Below are positions 8,430-17,866 of a stretch of 64,000 nucleotides of DNA, one piece after another. The notes below the pieces were generated by a model. The model was not told where the DNA came from, did not search any database, and saw nothing but the letters and a program-made list of their open reading frames with translations. Origin of the DNA: Microtetraspora fusca (GTDB lineage: Bacteria; Actinomycetota; Actinomycetes; Streptosporangiales; Streptosporangiaceae); contig NZ_BBYK01000069.1 in the NCBI RefSeq assembly GCF_001570365.1, positions 40,454-104,453 of the forward strand, written 5' to 3'. Position 1 is the first letter of the stretch. Every line of letters starts with the position of its first letter. Position numbers and translations under genes: made by a program.

Positions 8430-10508
8430 GTGCCCCCCAGTCACGATCCTCGACCGGCCGGCTGGCGAGTCGGCGCCGATATCGGCGGCACGTTCACCGA
8501 TGTCATCGCGCTGGGTCCGGCCGGAGAGGTCGTACCGATGAAGGTTCCGTCCACCCCGCCCGATTACGGCGCGGGCGTTGTGACGGCGACCACTGCCGTG
8601 CTTTCCTCGGCCGGCGCCCAGCCGGAGGCCGTGGTTGCGATGCTGCATGGCACGACCGTGGCCACCAACGCGATCCTGTCGATGAGCGGCGTCCGCACAG
8701 CGGTGGTCACGACCCGTGGTTTCCGCGACGTGCTGGAAATCGGGCGCCTGCGCCGGCCGGTGCTCTACGACCTGTCATGGTCCAAGCCCGAGCCCCTCGC
8801 CCGACGGCGGAATCGGTACGAACTCGGCCAGCGGATCATGGCCGACGGACGTCTCGACCCACCGGCCAGTGAAGACGAGGTTCGCACGTTGGCCGCGCGG
8901 CTGCGTGCGGACGGAATCGAAGCGGTGGCCGTGTGCCTGCTCAACTCCTATGTCCGCCCTGATGAGGAGCGGCGGGTCGCCGAGCTGTTGCGAGCCGAAC
9001 TGCCCGGTGTGTACGTCACGGCGTCGGTCGATGTTTCTCCGCAGCCGCACGAGTTCGAGCGCACGAGCACCGCGACGGTCAACGCCTACGTCGGTCCCGC
9101 CGTGCACGGTTACCTCACCCGTCTGGAAGCAGGGTTGCGGGCCGAGAAGGTGAGCGCGCCGCTGCTGGTCATGCAATCCAGCGGGGGGCTGCTCGATGCG
9201 GCCTCGGTCGCGCAACGGCCGGTGCAGATCATCGAGTCCGGTCCCGCGGCCGGTGTCACCGCCGTGCAGAAGCTCGCTCAGCTGATGGGCTTGTCCACGG
9301 TGGTCGCGTTCGACATGGGAGGGACCACGGCGAAGGCGTCCCTGATCGAGCACGGCGAACCGTTCGTCTCGGCCGACTACGAGGTCGGGGGCGGCATGAA
9401 TGGCGCCCGTGGCCTCAGCTCCGGCGCCGGGTATCCGGTGCGGGCACCGTCGATCGACATCGCCGAGGTCGGCTCCGGAGGCGGCAGCATCATCTCCGTC
9501 GACGCGGCGGGCGCGCTCCATGTGGGGCCTGCCAGCGCGGGTTCTCGCCCTGGCCCCGCCTGCTACGGCCAGGGCGGTGAGCTGCCGACCCTGACCGACG
9601 CCAACGTGACGCTCGGATACCTCAGCCCGCGGGCGCTCGCCGGTGGCCGCGTGGCGATTCACCCGAATCTGGCCGCGAAGGCGCTGTCACCGGTGGCCGA
9701 GCAGCTTGGTGACGACGTGCCGGGTACCGCGCGCGGCGCGTACCAGGTGGCTGTGTCGAACATGACGACCGCGGTCAAGGCAGTGACCAGCGAACGGGGC
9801 CGTGACCCGCGGGAGGCCACCATGGTCGCTTTCGGTGGCGCGGGTCCTCTCTATGCCGCCGCGCTGGCCCGCGAGCTGGGTATCTCGACCGTGATAGTGC
9901 CTGTGTATCCGGGCCTGTTCAGCAGCCTGGGCCTGCTCGTGGCCGACACCGAACGCCACGAACTCACCCCGTACCGGCCCGAGTTCGCCGAGGTGAGCGC
10001 GCTCGCCGCGGAGTTCGCGCGGCTGTCCGCGAAGGTGAGCGTGGAGCTGGGATCCGACGCCGTCGTGGATCGGCTCCTGGACATGCGCTACCGCGGCCAG
10101 CGATTCGAACTGCGGATCCGGGTGCCCGACGGCGACCTCACCGACGACCTGCTCGCCGAGACGCGGGCGCGGTTTCACGCCGAGCACAAGCGCACCTACG
10201 GCCGGGCCGGCACGGACGAACTGGTCGAGCTGGTCAATCTCCGGGTACGCGGCCGGCTCCTCACCTCGGTGTCCATCGAGGACGTGCTGAGCCTTCCCGT
10301 CGTCGTCGGCGGCGAGCCCACCACCCGCGAATGCCGGTTCGCCGAGACCGTGCCCACGCCCGTCGTAGGGCGGTCCGACCTCGGCACCGAGCCCGTCGAG
10401 GGACCGATGGTCATCGAGGACATGGACGCCACCACCCTCGTCCCACCGGGTGCCCGGGTACACCGCGACCGGTTCAACAACATCGTCATCACCTGGGGTG
10501 CCTCATGA
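8430..10508 (+). CDS. hyuA: Hydantoinase/oxoprolinase alpha subunit
   Basis: 692 residues, full length for HyuA-type ATP-dependent amidohydrolases, which open hydantoins, 5-oxoproline or lactams with ATP hydrolysis as a complex with HyuB. The N-terminal acetate-kinase-like ATPase motif DIGGTFTD is at residues 17-24; HGTTVATNAIL and the second nucleotide motif AFDMGGTTAKASLI follow, then the hydantoinase A core with SGAGYPVRAPSID. The GTG start has a strong GAAGGAG site 6 nt upstream. First gene of the coupled cluster; its TGA overlaps the hyuB ATG. Substrate (hydantoin, N-methylhydantoin, lactam) cannot be settled from sequence. Confidence 0.95.
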   Translation: MPPSHDPRPAGWRVGADIGGTFTDVIALGPAGEVVPMKVPSTPPDYGAGVVTATTAVLSSAGAQPEAVVAMLHGTTVATNAILSMSGVRTAVVTTRGFRDVLEIGRLRRPVLYDLSWSKPEPLARRRNRYELGQRIMADGRLDPPASEDEVRTLAARLRADGIEAVAVCLLNSYVRPDEERRVAELLRAELPGVYVTASVDVSPQPHEFERTSTATVNAYVGPAVHGYLTRLEAGLRAEKVSAPLLVMQSSGGLLDAASVAQRPVQIIESGPAAGVTAVQKLAQLMGLSTVVAFDMGGTTAKASLIEHGEPFVSADYEVGGGMNGARGLSSGAGYPVRAPSIDIAEVGSGGGSIISVDAAGALHVGPASAGSRPGPACYGQGGELPTLTDANVTLGYLSPRALAGGRVAIHPNLAAKALSPVAEQLGDDVPGTARGAYQVAVSNMTTAVKAVTSERGRDPREATMVAFGGAGPLYAAALARELGISTVIVPVYPGLFSSLGLLVADTERHELTPYRPEFAEVSALAAEFARLSAKVSVELGSDAVVDRLLDMRYRGQRFELRIRVPDGDLTDDLLAETRARFHAEHKRTYGRAGTDELVELVNLRVRGRLLTSVSIEDVLSLPVVVGGEPTTRECRFAETVPTPVVGRSDLGTEPVEGPMVIEDMDATTLVPPGARVHRDRFNNIVITWGAS

Positions 10509-12220
10509 TCCGCGACGCCGTGACCTTCGAGGTCTTCCGCAATGCCGTCACCGGGATCGCCGACGAGATGGCGATCACGATCCTGCGCACGGCGCACTCG
10601 CAGCTCGTCGCGTCCAGCATGGACTTCTCCGCTGCTCTGTGCGACGCCCACGGCAGGGTGATCGCCCAGGCCAACACCCTGCCAGTGCACCTGGGGTCCA
10701 TTCCTGACGCGATGGAGGCGATCTTCGACGAGTTCGGCGACCGGATCCGGCCAGGAGACATCTACCTGCTCAATGACCCATCCCTGGGCGGCATGCACCT
10801 GCCCGACATCTTCGCGGTCGCCCCGGTGTTCGCCGGAGAAGCCCTCCTGGGCTTCGCGGTCACGGTCGTCAACCACACCGACGTCGGCGGCTGGGCGGCC
10901 GGTTCGATGGCCGTGCAGTCGACGAGCATCTTCGCCGAAGGGGTGCAGATCCCGCCGTCGCGCCTGGTCGAGGCCGGCACCATGAACGAGACGTTCCTGC
11001 GGCTGATCCTGCGCAACGTCCGCGAACCCGAGCTGCTGCGCGGCGACCTCGAATCCCAGCTGGCGGCCTGCCACACCGGGGCCGAAGGCCTGCGCGCCCT
11101 CGCGGCGCGGCACGGTGCCGAACGCCTCGCCGGCCTCATCGACGAGCTGCTCGACTACTCCGAAACCCTGCTGCGCGCCGCGCTCGCCGAGGCCGTCCCC
11201 GGCACCTACGAGTTCATCGACCACATCGACGACGACGGCCTCGGGTCCGGGCCTATCCCGATCCACGTGAAGGCCACGCTGTCCGAGTCCGGGATAGAGC
11301 TCGACTTCACCGGCTCCTCGCCGCAGGTCGGCTCCGCGCTCAACGCGACGGCCTCGTTCACCCGCTCCGCCGCCTACGCCGCCCTGCAGGGTGTCCTCGC
11401 CTCGGACATCCCGGCCAACAGTGGCTTCTACCGGCCGTTCAGTTTCGTCATCCCGGAAGCCTCCATCCTCAACGGGCAGCGGCCTGCCGCGCGCGGCGCC
11501 CGTGGCCTCGTCGGCTTCCGGATCATCGACGCGGTGCTCGGGGCGCTCGCCCCGGTGTTCCCCACCCGGGTGCCCGCCGCCGGCGACGGCGGACCTGACG
11601 GGATCGCGATCGGCCTCGTCGGGCCGGACGGAGAATCCATGGTGCTGTGGGATCCCCTGGCCGGAGCGTGGGGTGCCCGGCCCGACCGTGACGGCGTGGA
11701 CGGGATCAGCTCGCTGGGCGCGAACCTGACCAATACGCCGGTCGAGGAGCTGGAACGCTCCGGTCACATCCGCATTGACGGCTACGGCTACCTCCCCGAC
11801 AGCGGCGGAGCGGGCCGCTGGCGTGGTGGCCTGGCGACCTTCCGGGACATGACGGTGCTGGCGCCCGAGGCCAGCGTGCAGATCAGGTCCGACCGGCGGA
11901 AGTTCCTGCCCTACGGGCTGGCAGGCGGTGCGCAGGGGACTCCCTCGCTCAACGTGCTCGACCTCGGCGGGCCCGGTGAACGAGTGTTGGAGTCCAAGCC
12001 GCACTTCGTGATGACCGCGGGAACCCGTCACCGGCATGTGACCGCCGGCGGGGGCGGGCACGGCATCCCCTTCGAGCGCATCCCGGAACGGGTCCTCGAA
12101 GACGTCCTCGACGGCAAAGTAACCCACGAGGGAGCCGAAAGGGACTACGGCGTCGTGATCACCGAAGACGGCCTGATCGACGCGAGCGCCACCGCCAGGT
12201 TGCGCGGCCAAGCCCGCTGA
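10505..12220 (+). CDS. hyuB: Hydantoinase/oxoprolinase beta subunit
   Basis: 571 residues, full-length HyuB. Recognisable segments are ITILRTAHSQLVASSMDFSA, NDPSLGGMHLPDIF, VVNHTDVGG and the C-terminal glycine-rich GGGGHGIPFERIPE. HyuB forms the amidohydrolase with HyuA. The start overlaps the hyuA stop as ATGA, so the two subunits are translationally coupled, as usual for this heteromeric enzyme. The reading frame is open further upstream, but that part only shadows hyuA. Confidence 0.95.
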   Translation: MIRDAVTFEVFRNAVTGIADEMAITILRTAHSQLVASSMDFSAALCDAHGRVIAQANTLPVHLGSIPDAMEAIFDEFGDRIRPGDIYLLNDPSLGGMHLPDIFAVAPVFAGEALLGFAVTVVNHTDVGGWAAGSMAVQSTSIFAEGVQIPPSRLVEAGTMNETFLRLILRNVREPELLRGDLESQLAACHTGAEGLRALAARHGAERLAGLIDELLDYSETLLRAALAEAVPGTYEFIDHIDDDGLGSGPIPIHVKATLSESGIELDFTGSSPQVGSALNATASFTRSAAYAALQGVLASDIPANSGFYRPFSFVIPEASILNGQRPAARGARGLVGFRIIDAVLGALAPVFPTRVPAAGDGGPDGIAIGLVGPDGESMVLWDPLAGAWGARPDRDGVDGISSLGANLTNTPVEELERSGHIRIDGYGYLPDSGGAGRWRGGLATFRDMTVLAPEASVQIRSDRRKFLPYGLAGGAQGTPSLNVLDLGGPGERVLESKPHFVMTAGTRHRHVTAGGGGHGIPFERIPERVLEDVLDGKVTHEGAERDYGVVITEDGLIDASATARLRGQAR

Positions 12221-12321
12221 AGGCTACTACCGGTCCAGAAAACATGCGCGGTCCAGCACCTGGTCGAGCTCGGGCACCGCGCCGTGATCCCATCCTCACT
12301 GACCGATTGGACTTTCCCCCC

Positions 12322-13650
12322 ATGAGTTCAAACGTCGCGACCACCCAGAGCACCGTCACACCCCGCACCTGGCGCAAGGTCGGCATCCGGATCATCCCGC
12401 TGGTCGGCCTCGCCTACGTGGCGAGCTACATCGACCGCGCCAACGTCGGCTACATCGCTGCCCCCATGTCGCGTGACATGCACCTCAGCAGCAGCCAGAT
12501 CGGCCTCGCCGCCGGACTGTTCTTCGTCGGCTACGTCCTGTTCGAAGTGCCGAGCAACATGATGCTGAGCCGGTTCGGTGCACGGAAATGGATCGCCCGG
12601 ATCATGATCACGTGGGGACTGGTCACGGCGGCGACCGCGGCCGTGAACTCCCCGACCACCCTGTTCATCGCGCGGCTCCTGCTCGGGTTCGCCGAAGCCG
12701 GTCTGGCCGCCGGGATCCTGCTCTACCTGACGTTCTGGTTCCCGCGCCGGCAGCGTTCCTGGGCGCTGTCGACCTTCATCATGATGATCCCACTGTCCTC
12801 GATCGTCGGCTCTCCTCTGGCCGCCGCGCTGCTCGAGTGGGGCCAGAGACTGTTCGGTATCGCAGGCTGGCGGGCGCTGTTCCTCGTCGAGGGCGTCTTG
12901 ACGGTCGTCGTCAGCATCCTGATCTTCTTCTTCCTGCCCAACCGCCCGAGAGACGCGCGCTGGCTCGACGACGAGGAGAAGGCCGCCATCGAGAACATCC
13001 TTGCCGCCGAGGCCGCCGAACAGCGCGCCCACGGGGCACTGACCGGCCTGCGCCAGGCGTTGACCAGCGGCCGGGTCTGGGCGATGGCCGTGACGTGGTT
13101 CGCGATCGCGTTCGGGCTCTATCCGCTGCAGTTCTTCCTGCCCACGATGATCAGGTCCATCTCGCACAGCATCGGTAACGCCGCCGACGTCAGCAGCGTG
13201 CTGCTGTCCGCGATCCCCTACGCGGTGGCTCTGGTCGCCCTGCTCACCTGGGCTCGCTTCGCCGCGCGCCGGACGGCGGTCACGGCCACGGTCGTGCCGA
13301 TGGCCCTCGGGGTGGTGGGGCTGCTCCTGGCGACCTTCACCAGCAGCGGCACGCTGTTCGTGCTCGCGGTCTGCCTGAGTGTCTCCGGGATCATCACCGC
13401 GATGCCTCAGTTCTGGCGGATACCGGCGATCGGCCTGACCGAAGCGGCCGCCGCCTCCGGCATCGCTCTGATCAACTCTGTCAGTAATATCAGCGGATTC
13501 ATCGGTCCCTACTTCACCGGGACCATCGCGTCCGCGACCGGCAGCTTCACCTACGCGCTGCTGGCCATCGCAATCATCATGGCCGCCGGACTGGCTGTCC
13601 TGCTCACCGCGGGGCGCCGGATGGAGCGGCTGGACTGGAGCATCTCATGA
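12322..13650 (+). CDS. MFS transporter, anion:cation symporter (ACS) type
   Basis: A 442-residue, 12-helix major facilitator. The signature after TM1, YIDRANVGYIAAPM, and FEVPSNMMLSRFGARKW between TM2 and TM3 are typical of the ACS family, which imports organic anions such as sugar acids, tartrate, phthalate or allantoate with protons. The ATG at 12322 begins just before TM1; the ORF could extend to 12244 only through non-homologous residues. It ends in an ATGA overlap with the next gene and probably imports the substrate of the hyu pathway. Confidence 0.93.
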   Translation: MSSNVATTQSTVTPRTWRKVGIRIIPLVGLAYVASYIDRANVGYIAAPMSRDMHLSSSQIGLAAGLFFVGYVLFEVPSNMMLSRFGARKWIARIMITWGLVTAATAAVNSPTTLFIARLLLGFAEAGLAAGILLYLTFWFPRRQRSWALSTFIMMIPLSSIVGSPLAAALLEWGQRLFGIAGWRALFLVEGVLTVVVSILIFFFLPNRPRDARWLDDEEKAAIENILAAEAAEQRAHGALTGLRQALTSGRVWAMAVTWFAIAFGLYPLQFFLPTMIRSISHSIGNAADVSSVLLSAIPYAVALVALLTWARFAARRTAVTATVVPMALGVVGLLLATFTSSGTLFVLAVCLSVSGIITAMPQFWRIPAIGLTEAAAASGIALINSVSNISGFIGPYFTGTIASATGSFTYALLAIAIIMAAGLAVLLTAGRRMERLDWSIS

Positions 13651-14201
13651 CCACCGCACTGATCATCGGCGACGTCCAACGGGGCATCACGGGCAGCTAC
13701 CCGTTCGCCAGGCAAGTCGTGCCGCCGCTCACCGAACTGCTCCCGCGCGCCCGCGCGGCCGGTGCGCTTGTTGTGTTCGTCCACTTCGCCTTTCGGGGCA
13801 ACGGGGCCGACCTGCTGCCGGACAACGCGTTGTACCGGTCGTTCTACGACGCCGGGGACGCCTTCCACGAGGGATCGGCCGGAACCGAGATCGATCTGCC
13901 GGTCGCCGACGAGGACGTCATCGTGCTGAAGCGCCGCGCCAGCGCGTTCGCCGGCACGGATCTCGACCTCGTGCTCCGTGCCCGCGGCGTCGACACGATC
14001 GCGATCGCCGGAGTCGCGACCAGTGCGATGGTGACCGCGACGTGCTACGACGCGGCGGACCGTGGCTACCACGTGACCGTGCTGCGCGACGGTTGCGCCG
14101 ACGGGGATCCGGCGATGCACGACTTCTTCATGGACACCGTCTTCCCCAGCCGGGGATTCGAGGTCGTGCCCTGCGCCGGGTGGCATGGAGGAAAAGCGTG
14201 A
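13647..14201 (+). CDS. Isochorismatase-like hydrolase, nucleophile Cys replaced
   Basis: 184 residues, one isochorismatase-fold domain. The acidic member of the triad is D9 (IIGDVQRG) and the lysine lies in IVLKRRASAF near residue 95. At the usual catalytic cysteine position the sequence is GVATSAMVTATCYDA, so Met128 stands where Cys is expected and the next Cys (133) is displaced. A related subfamily with GIATSGVV at this point is common in bacteria and also lacks the Cys. In context it could act on the carbamoyl product of HyuAB, as N-carbamoylsarcosine amidase does, but the missing nucleophile makes ordinary amidase chemistry doubtful. Confidence 0.9.
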   Translation: MTTALIIGDVQRGITGSYPFARQVVPPLTELLPRARAAGALVVFVHFAFRGNGADLLPDNALYRSFYDAGDAFHEGSAGTEIDLPVADEDVIVLKRRASAFAGTDLDLVLRARGVDTIAIAGVATSAMVTATCYDAADRGYHVTVLRDGCADGDPAMHDFFMDTVFPSRGFEVVPCAGWHGGKA

Positions 14202-15382
14202 ACGCCGCGTTGCTGGACCGGCTCCGGACGGAGCTCGACGAACGCCGGATGACCTCTGGGCTTCGCCGCGACCTCGTGGTCTCGGGCGCCCAGGGGACGA
14301 CGCTCGGCGTGGACGGCGAGACGCTCGTGAACTTCGCCTCCAACGACTACCTCGGGCTCGCCGGTGATCCGGAGGTCCTCGATTCGGCGCGGCGGGCGCT
14401 GCGCGACATGGGGCTCGGGGTCGCAGCGGGACGCGTGCTCTGCGGCACGCGGGCGATCCACGGCGAGCTCGAGGCGGGCATCGCCGAGCTGGTCGGAGCC
14501 GAGGACGCCGTGCTCTACAACTCGTGCTTCGATGCGAACCTCGGCGTCTTCGACGCCCTGCTCGGCCCGGACGACGTAGTCCTCAGCGACGCGCTCAATC
14601 ACGCCAGCCTGATCGACGGCATCCGCCTGACGCGGGCCCGGCGGCGCGTGTTCGCTCACGCCGACCTCGACGAACTCGAGCGCCGCCTCGCCGAGTGCCC
14701 GGAGGCGCGCCACCGGCTCATCGTCACCGACGGCGTCTTCAGCATGGACGGCGACGTCGCCGCGCTGCCCCAGCTCTCCGCGCTGGCGGAGCGCTACGAC
14801 GCGGCGCTCATGGTCGACGACTCGCACGCCACGGGTGTGCTGGGCGCGACCGGCGCGGGCACCGCCGAGCACTGCGGACTGGAGGGCCGCGTCGACGTGC
14901 TGACGGGGACGCTCGGCAAGGCGCTGGGCGGCGGGGCCGGGGGTTTCGTCGCCGGCTCCCGTGCGGTCGTGGAGACGCTGCGCCAGGTCTCGCGTCCCTA
15001 TATCTTCACCAACGCGATGGCTCCCCCGCTGGCCATGGCCGCGCTGGCGGCGATCCGCATCGCGCGGGGGCGTCCCGAGCTGCGGGAGCGCCTGGCCGCC
15101 AACACCGCCTGGCTCCGTGGGGCGTTGCGCGACCTCGGCTACGAGGTGCTGCCGGGGGAACACCCGATCACCCCCGTGATGCTGCGCGGCGGCACGCTGG
15201 CCCGTGACGTGGCGGCGGCGCTCCGCCGCGAGGGCGTCCTCGTCTTCGCGCTTTCGTATCCGGTCGTCCCGGCCGGAGAGGAGCGGATCCGGGTGCAGGT
15301 CTCGGCGTCGCACACGGCCGACCAGCTCGAACTCGCGGCAGCCGCCTTCGGTCGCGCGCGCGCCGTCCTGGCCGGCTCATGA
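14198..15382 (+). CDS. Alpha-oxoamine synthase (AONS/KBL type)
   Basis: 394 residues, full length for the PLP family of 8-amino-7-oxononanoate synthase, 2-amino-3-ketobutyrate CoA ligase and related enzymes. Landmarks are NFASNDYLGLAGDP, the GTRAIHGELE loop, DDSHATGVLG, and the Schiff-base lysine in TGTLGKALGGGAGG. The GTG start overlaps the previous stop (GTGA) and has GGAGG upstream. No bioA, bioB or bioD is nearby, so a biotin role is unlikely. Beside an SDR it could work in the KBL direction, cleaving a 2-amino-3-keto acid with CoA. Confidence 0.9.
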   Translation: MNAALLDRLRTELDERRMTSGLRRDLVVSGAQGTTLGVDGETLVNFASNDYLGLAGDPEVLDSARRALRDMGLGVAAGRVLCGTRAIHGELEAGIAELVGAEDAVLYNSCFDANLGVFDALLGPDDVVLSDALNHASLIDGIRLTRARRRVFAHADLDELERRLAECPEARHRLIVTDGVFSMDGDVAALPQLSALAERYDAALMVDDSHATGVLGATGAGTAEHCGLEGRVDVLTGTLGKALGGGAGGFVAGSRAVVETLRQVSRPYIFTNAMAPPLAMAALAAIRIARGRPELRERLAANTAWLRGALRDLGYEVLPGEHPITPVMLRGGTLARDVAAALRREGVLVFALSYPVVPAGEERIRVQVSASHTADQLELAAAAFGRARAVLAGS

Positions 15383-16173
15383 CCGCCGCCGAGGAGCTCC
15401 GGGCGCCCACCAGTGCCGACAGTCGCGAACTCGAGGGCCGGGTCGCGATCGTGACCGGCGGCGCGAGCGGCATGGGCCTGGCGGCCGCGCACGCCCTGGC
15501 CCGCCGCGGAGCGACCGTCGCGGTGTTCGATCTCGCCGCGCCCGACCCCAGCGAGCTGGCGTCGACGCTGGCGGTGGCGGCGGACCGCGTCCGGTCGGTC
15601 GCGGTGGACGTCACGGACGGCGACCAGGTCCACCGTGCGTTCGCCTCACTGCTGGCGGAGCGATCGCGGCTCGACATCCTGGTCAACGCGGCGGGCATCG
15701 CACCGCCGACCGCGTTCGAGGACATCAGCGAGGCCGAGTGGAACCGCGTGCTCGCGGTCAACGTGCACGGGACGTTCCTGTGCTGTCAACAAGGGCTTCC
15801 CGCGATGCGCGGCGGCCGCTGGGGCCGCATCGTCAACTTCTCCTCTACCGCCGGCAAGACCATCAGCACCGCCGGTGGCGCTCATTACACGACGGCGAAG
15901 CACGGCGTCCTCGGACTCACCCGGCACCTGGCGAAGGCCTACGGACCCGACGGGGTCACGGTGAACGCCGTCTGCCCGGGCCTCATCGACACGCCGATGG
16001 CCCGCGCCCTGCTGCCCGAAGAGGCGCTCGAGCGCGCCACCCGGTCGTTCCCGGTGCCCCGCGTCGGGCAGCCCTGGGAGGTCGCCGAACTCGTCGCGTT
16101 CCTCGCCTCCGACCGCGCGGCGTACATCACGGGTGCGGCCATCGACATCAACGGCGGCGACCTGATCGTCTGA
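15379..16173 (+). CDS. SDR-family oxidoreductase
   Basis: 264 residues, classical short-chain dehydrogenase. Cofactor motif TGGASGMG is at residues 26-33, [10 protein letters not shown] follows, and the active site is NFSSTAGK...HYTTAKHG (Ser, Tyr-x3-Lys). The C-terminus is [16 protein letters not shown]. The acidic residue after beta-2 (VFDLAAP) favours NAD(H). Coupled by ATGA to the alpha-oxoamine synthase, as threonine dehydrogenase is functionally paired with KBL. Likely oxidises a hydroxyl to a keto group; substrate unknown. Confidence 0.93.
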   Translation: MTAAEELRAPTSADSRELEGRVAIVTGGASGMGLAAAHALARRGATVAVFDLAAPDPSELASTLAVAADRVRSVAVDVTDGDQVHRAFASLLAERSRLDILVNAAGIAPPTAFEDISEAEWNRVLAVNVHGTFLCCQQGLPAMRGGRWGRIVNFSSTAGKTISTAGGAHYTTAKHGVLGLTRHLAKAYGPDGVTVNAVCPGLIDTPMARALLPEEALERATRSFPVPRVGQPWEVAELVAFLASDRAAYITGAAIDINGGDLIV

Positions 16174-16252
16174 TGCGACAGCACGCGGGCCAGGCACGCG
16201 AGACACAGCCGGCAGACCTACCGAGCACCCCGACGAGAAAGGTGAGCTCTCT

Positions 16253-17767
16253 GTGAGCACAGGGATAGTCAGGACGGTCCAGCACCGAATCGGCGGCCGC
16301 GAGACCGTCGGCGAGTCGAGCCGCACCGCCCCGGTGTGGAACCCCGCGACCGGCGAGCGCCAGGCCGACGTGCTGCTGGCCGAGCCCGCAGACATCGACG
16401 CCGCGGTGCAAGCGGCGCGCGCCGCCCTGCCGGGCTGGGCCGACACCTCCGTCATGCGCCGGTCGCGGTTGATGTTCGCCTTCCGCAATCTCGTCGAGAA
16501 GCACCTCGACGACCTCGCGCGGATCGTCTCCGCCGAGCACGGCAAGGTCCTCGAGGACGCCAAAGGCGAGCTCATCCGCGGCCTGGAGGTGATCGACTTC
16601 GCCTGCGGCATCCCGCACCTCCTGAAGGGTGAGTACTCCGACCAGGTCTCGACCGACGTCGACCTCTTCTCGTTTCGCCAGCCACTCGGCGTCTGCGCCG
16701 GGATCACGCCGTTCAACTTCCCCGCGATGGTCCCGATGTGGATGCACCCGATCGCGATCGCGACCGGCAACACGTTCGTGCTCAAGCCCTCCGAGCGCGA
16801 CCCGTCGGCGTCCAACTTCGTCGCCGAGCTCTACGCCGAAGCGGGCCTGCCCGACGGCGTCTTCAACGTCGTCCACGGCGACAAGGTCGCGGTCGACGCG
16901 ATCCTCGACCACCCGGACATCGCAGCGGTGTCGTTCGTCGGCTCGACGCCGATCGCGCGGTACGTACACGAGCGCGCGACCGCCGGCGGCAAGCGCGTGC
17001 AGGCGCTCGGTGGCGCCAAGAACCACGCCGTCGTGCTGCCCGACGCCGACCTCGACTACGCCGCCGACCATCTGATCGCGGCCGCGTACGGCTCGGCGGG
17101 CCAGCGCTGTATGGCGATCTCGGTCGCCGTCGCGGTCGGCGACGTGGCCGAGCCGCTCGTCGAGCTCGTGCGCGACAAGGCGCAGGCGATCAAGGTCGGG
17201 CCAGGACTGGAGGCCGGGTCCGAGATGGGCCCGGTCGTGTCGCCGGAGGCGCTCGAGCGGATCAGGGGTTACATCGGCTCCGGCATCGACGCGGGCGCCG
17301 AACTCGTGGTCGACGGGCGCGGACTCGACGTCCAGGGCGACGGATTCTTCGTCGGCCCGACGTTGTTCGACCACGTCACGCCCGAGATGGACATCTACCG
17401 CGACGAGATCTTCGGCCCCCTGCTCGTCGTCGTGCGCGTCAATTCGCTCGAGGAGGCGATCGACCTCATCAACGACAACAACTGGGCCAACGGCACAGCG
17501 ATCTTCACCGCCAGCGGCCAGGCGGCCCGCCTCTTCCAGCGCTCCGTGCAGGTCGGGATGATCGGCGTCAACGTCCCGATCCCGGTGCCCATGGCCTTCT
17601 ACTCGTTCGGCGGCTGGAAGCAGTCACTGTTCGGCGCCCATCACATCCACGGCCCCGAGGGCGTCGCGTTCTACACGCGCGCGAAGGCCGTCACCAGCCG
17701 CTGGCCCGAGGAGACGAAGGACGGCCCGCACCACCGCAGCCACCTCCACTTCCCAACGGCGGTCTGA
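16253..17767 (+). CDS. mmsA: CoA-acylating (methylmalonate-)semialdehyde dehydrogenase
   Basis: 504 residues, aldehyde dehydrogenase of the MmsA subgroup, which converts a semialdehyde and CoA to an acyl-CoA with NAD+. The catalytic Cys286 lies in AGQRCMAIS, and [19 protein letters not shown] is characteristic of MmsA. In MmsA the usual general-base Glu is replaced; here the corresponding region reads [17 protein letters not shown], as in the family. GTG start with GAAAGGTGAG upstream. There is a 79-bp gap after the SDR, so it may be read from the same transcript with its own ribosome site. Last gene before a strong hairpin. Confidence 0.93.
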   Translation: MSTGIVRTVQHRIGGRETVGESSRTAPVWNPATGERQADVLLAEPADIDAAVQAARAALPGWADTSVMRRSRLMFAFRNLVEKHLDDLARIVSAEHGKVLEDAKGELIRGLEVIDFACGIPHLLKGEYSDQVSTDVDLFSFRQPLGVCAGITPFNFPAMVPMWMHPIAIATGNTFVLKPSERDPSASNFVAELYAEAGLPDGVFNVVHGDKVAVDAILDHPDIAAVSFVGSTPIARYVHERATAGGKRVQALGGAKNHAVVLPDADLDYAADHLIAAAYGSAGQRCMAISVAVAVGDVAEPLVELVRDKAQAIKVGPGLEAGSEMGPVVSPEALERIRGYIGSGIDAGAELVVDGRGLDVQGDGFFVGPTLFDHVTPEMDIYRDEIFGPLLVVVRVNSLEEAIDLINDNNWANGTAIFTASGQAARLFQRSVQVGMIGVNVPIPVPMAFYSFGGWKQSLFGAHHIHGPEGVAFYTRAKAVTSRWPEETKDGPHHRSHLHFPTAV

Positions 17768-17826
17768 CCGGACGACCAGGCCCCCGGATCGGCATCGCGC
17801 CGGGCCCCGGGGGCCTGGTCGTCCGG
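17768..17826. terminator. Bidirectional terminator hairpin
   Basis: A perfect 20-bp stem, CCGGACGACCAGGCCCCCGG at 17768-17787 and its complement at 17807-17826, closes a 19-nt loop. It starts directly after the mmsA stop and lies between convergent mmsA and the GntR gene. No T-run follows on either side, as is common in high-GC actinomycetes. Confidence 0.9.
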
Positions 17827-17866
17827 CGGCCCCACAGCGGACGTCGCCGATCTGATGCCCGCGGCA

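Noticed and set aside
14198..15382. Biotin biosynthesis gene bioF
   Set aside because: No other bio genes nearby and the coupling is to hydantoinase and SDR genes.
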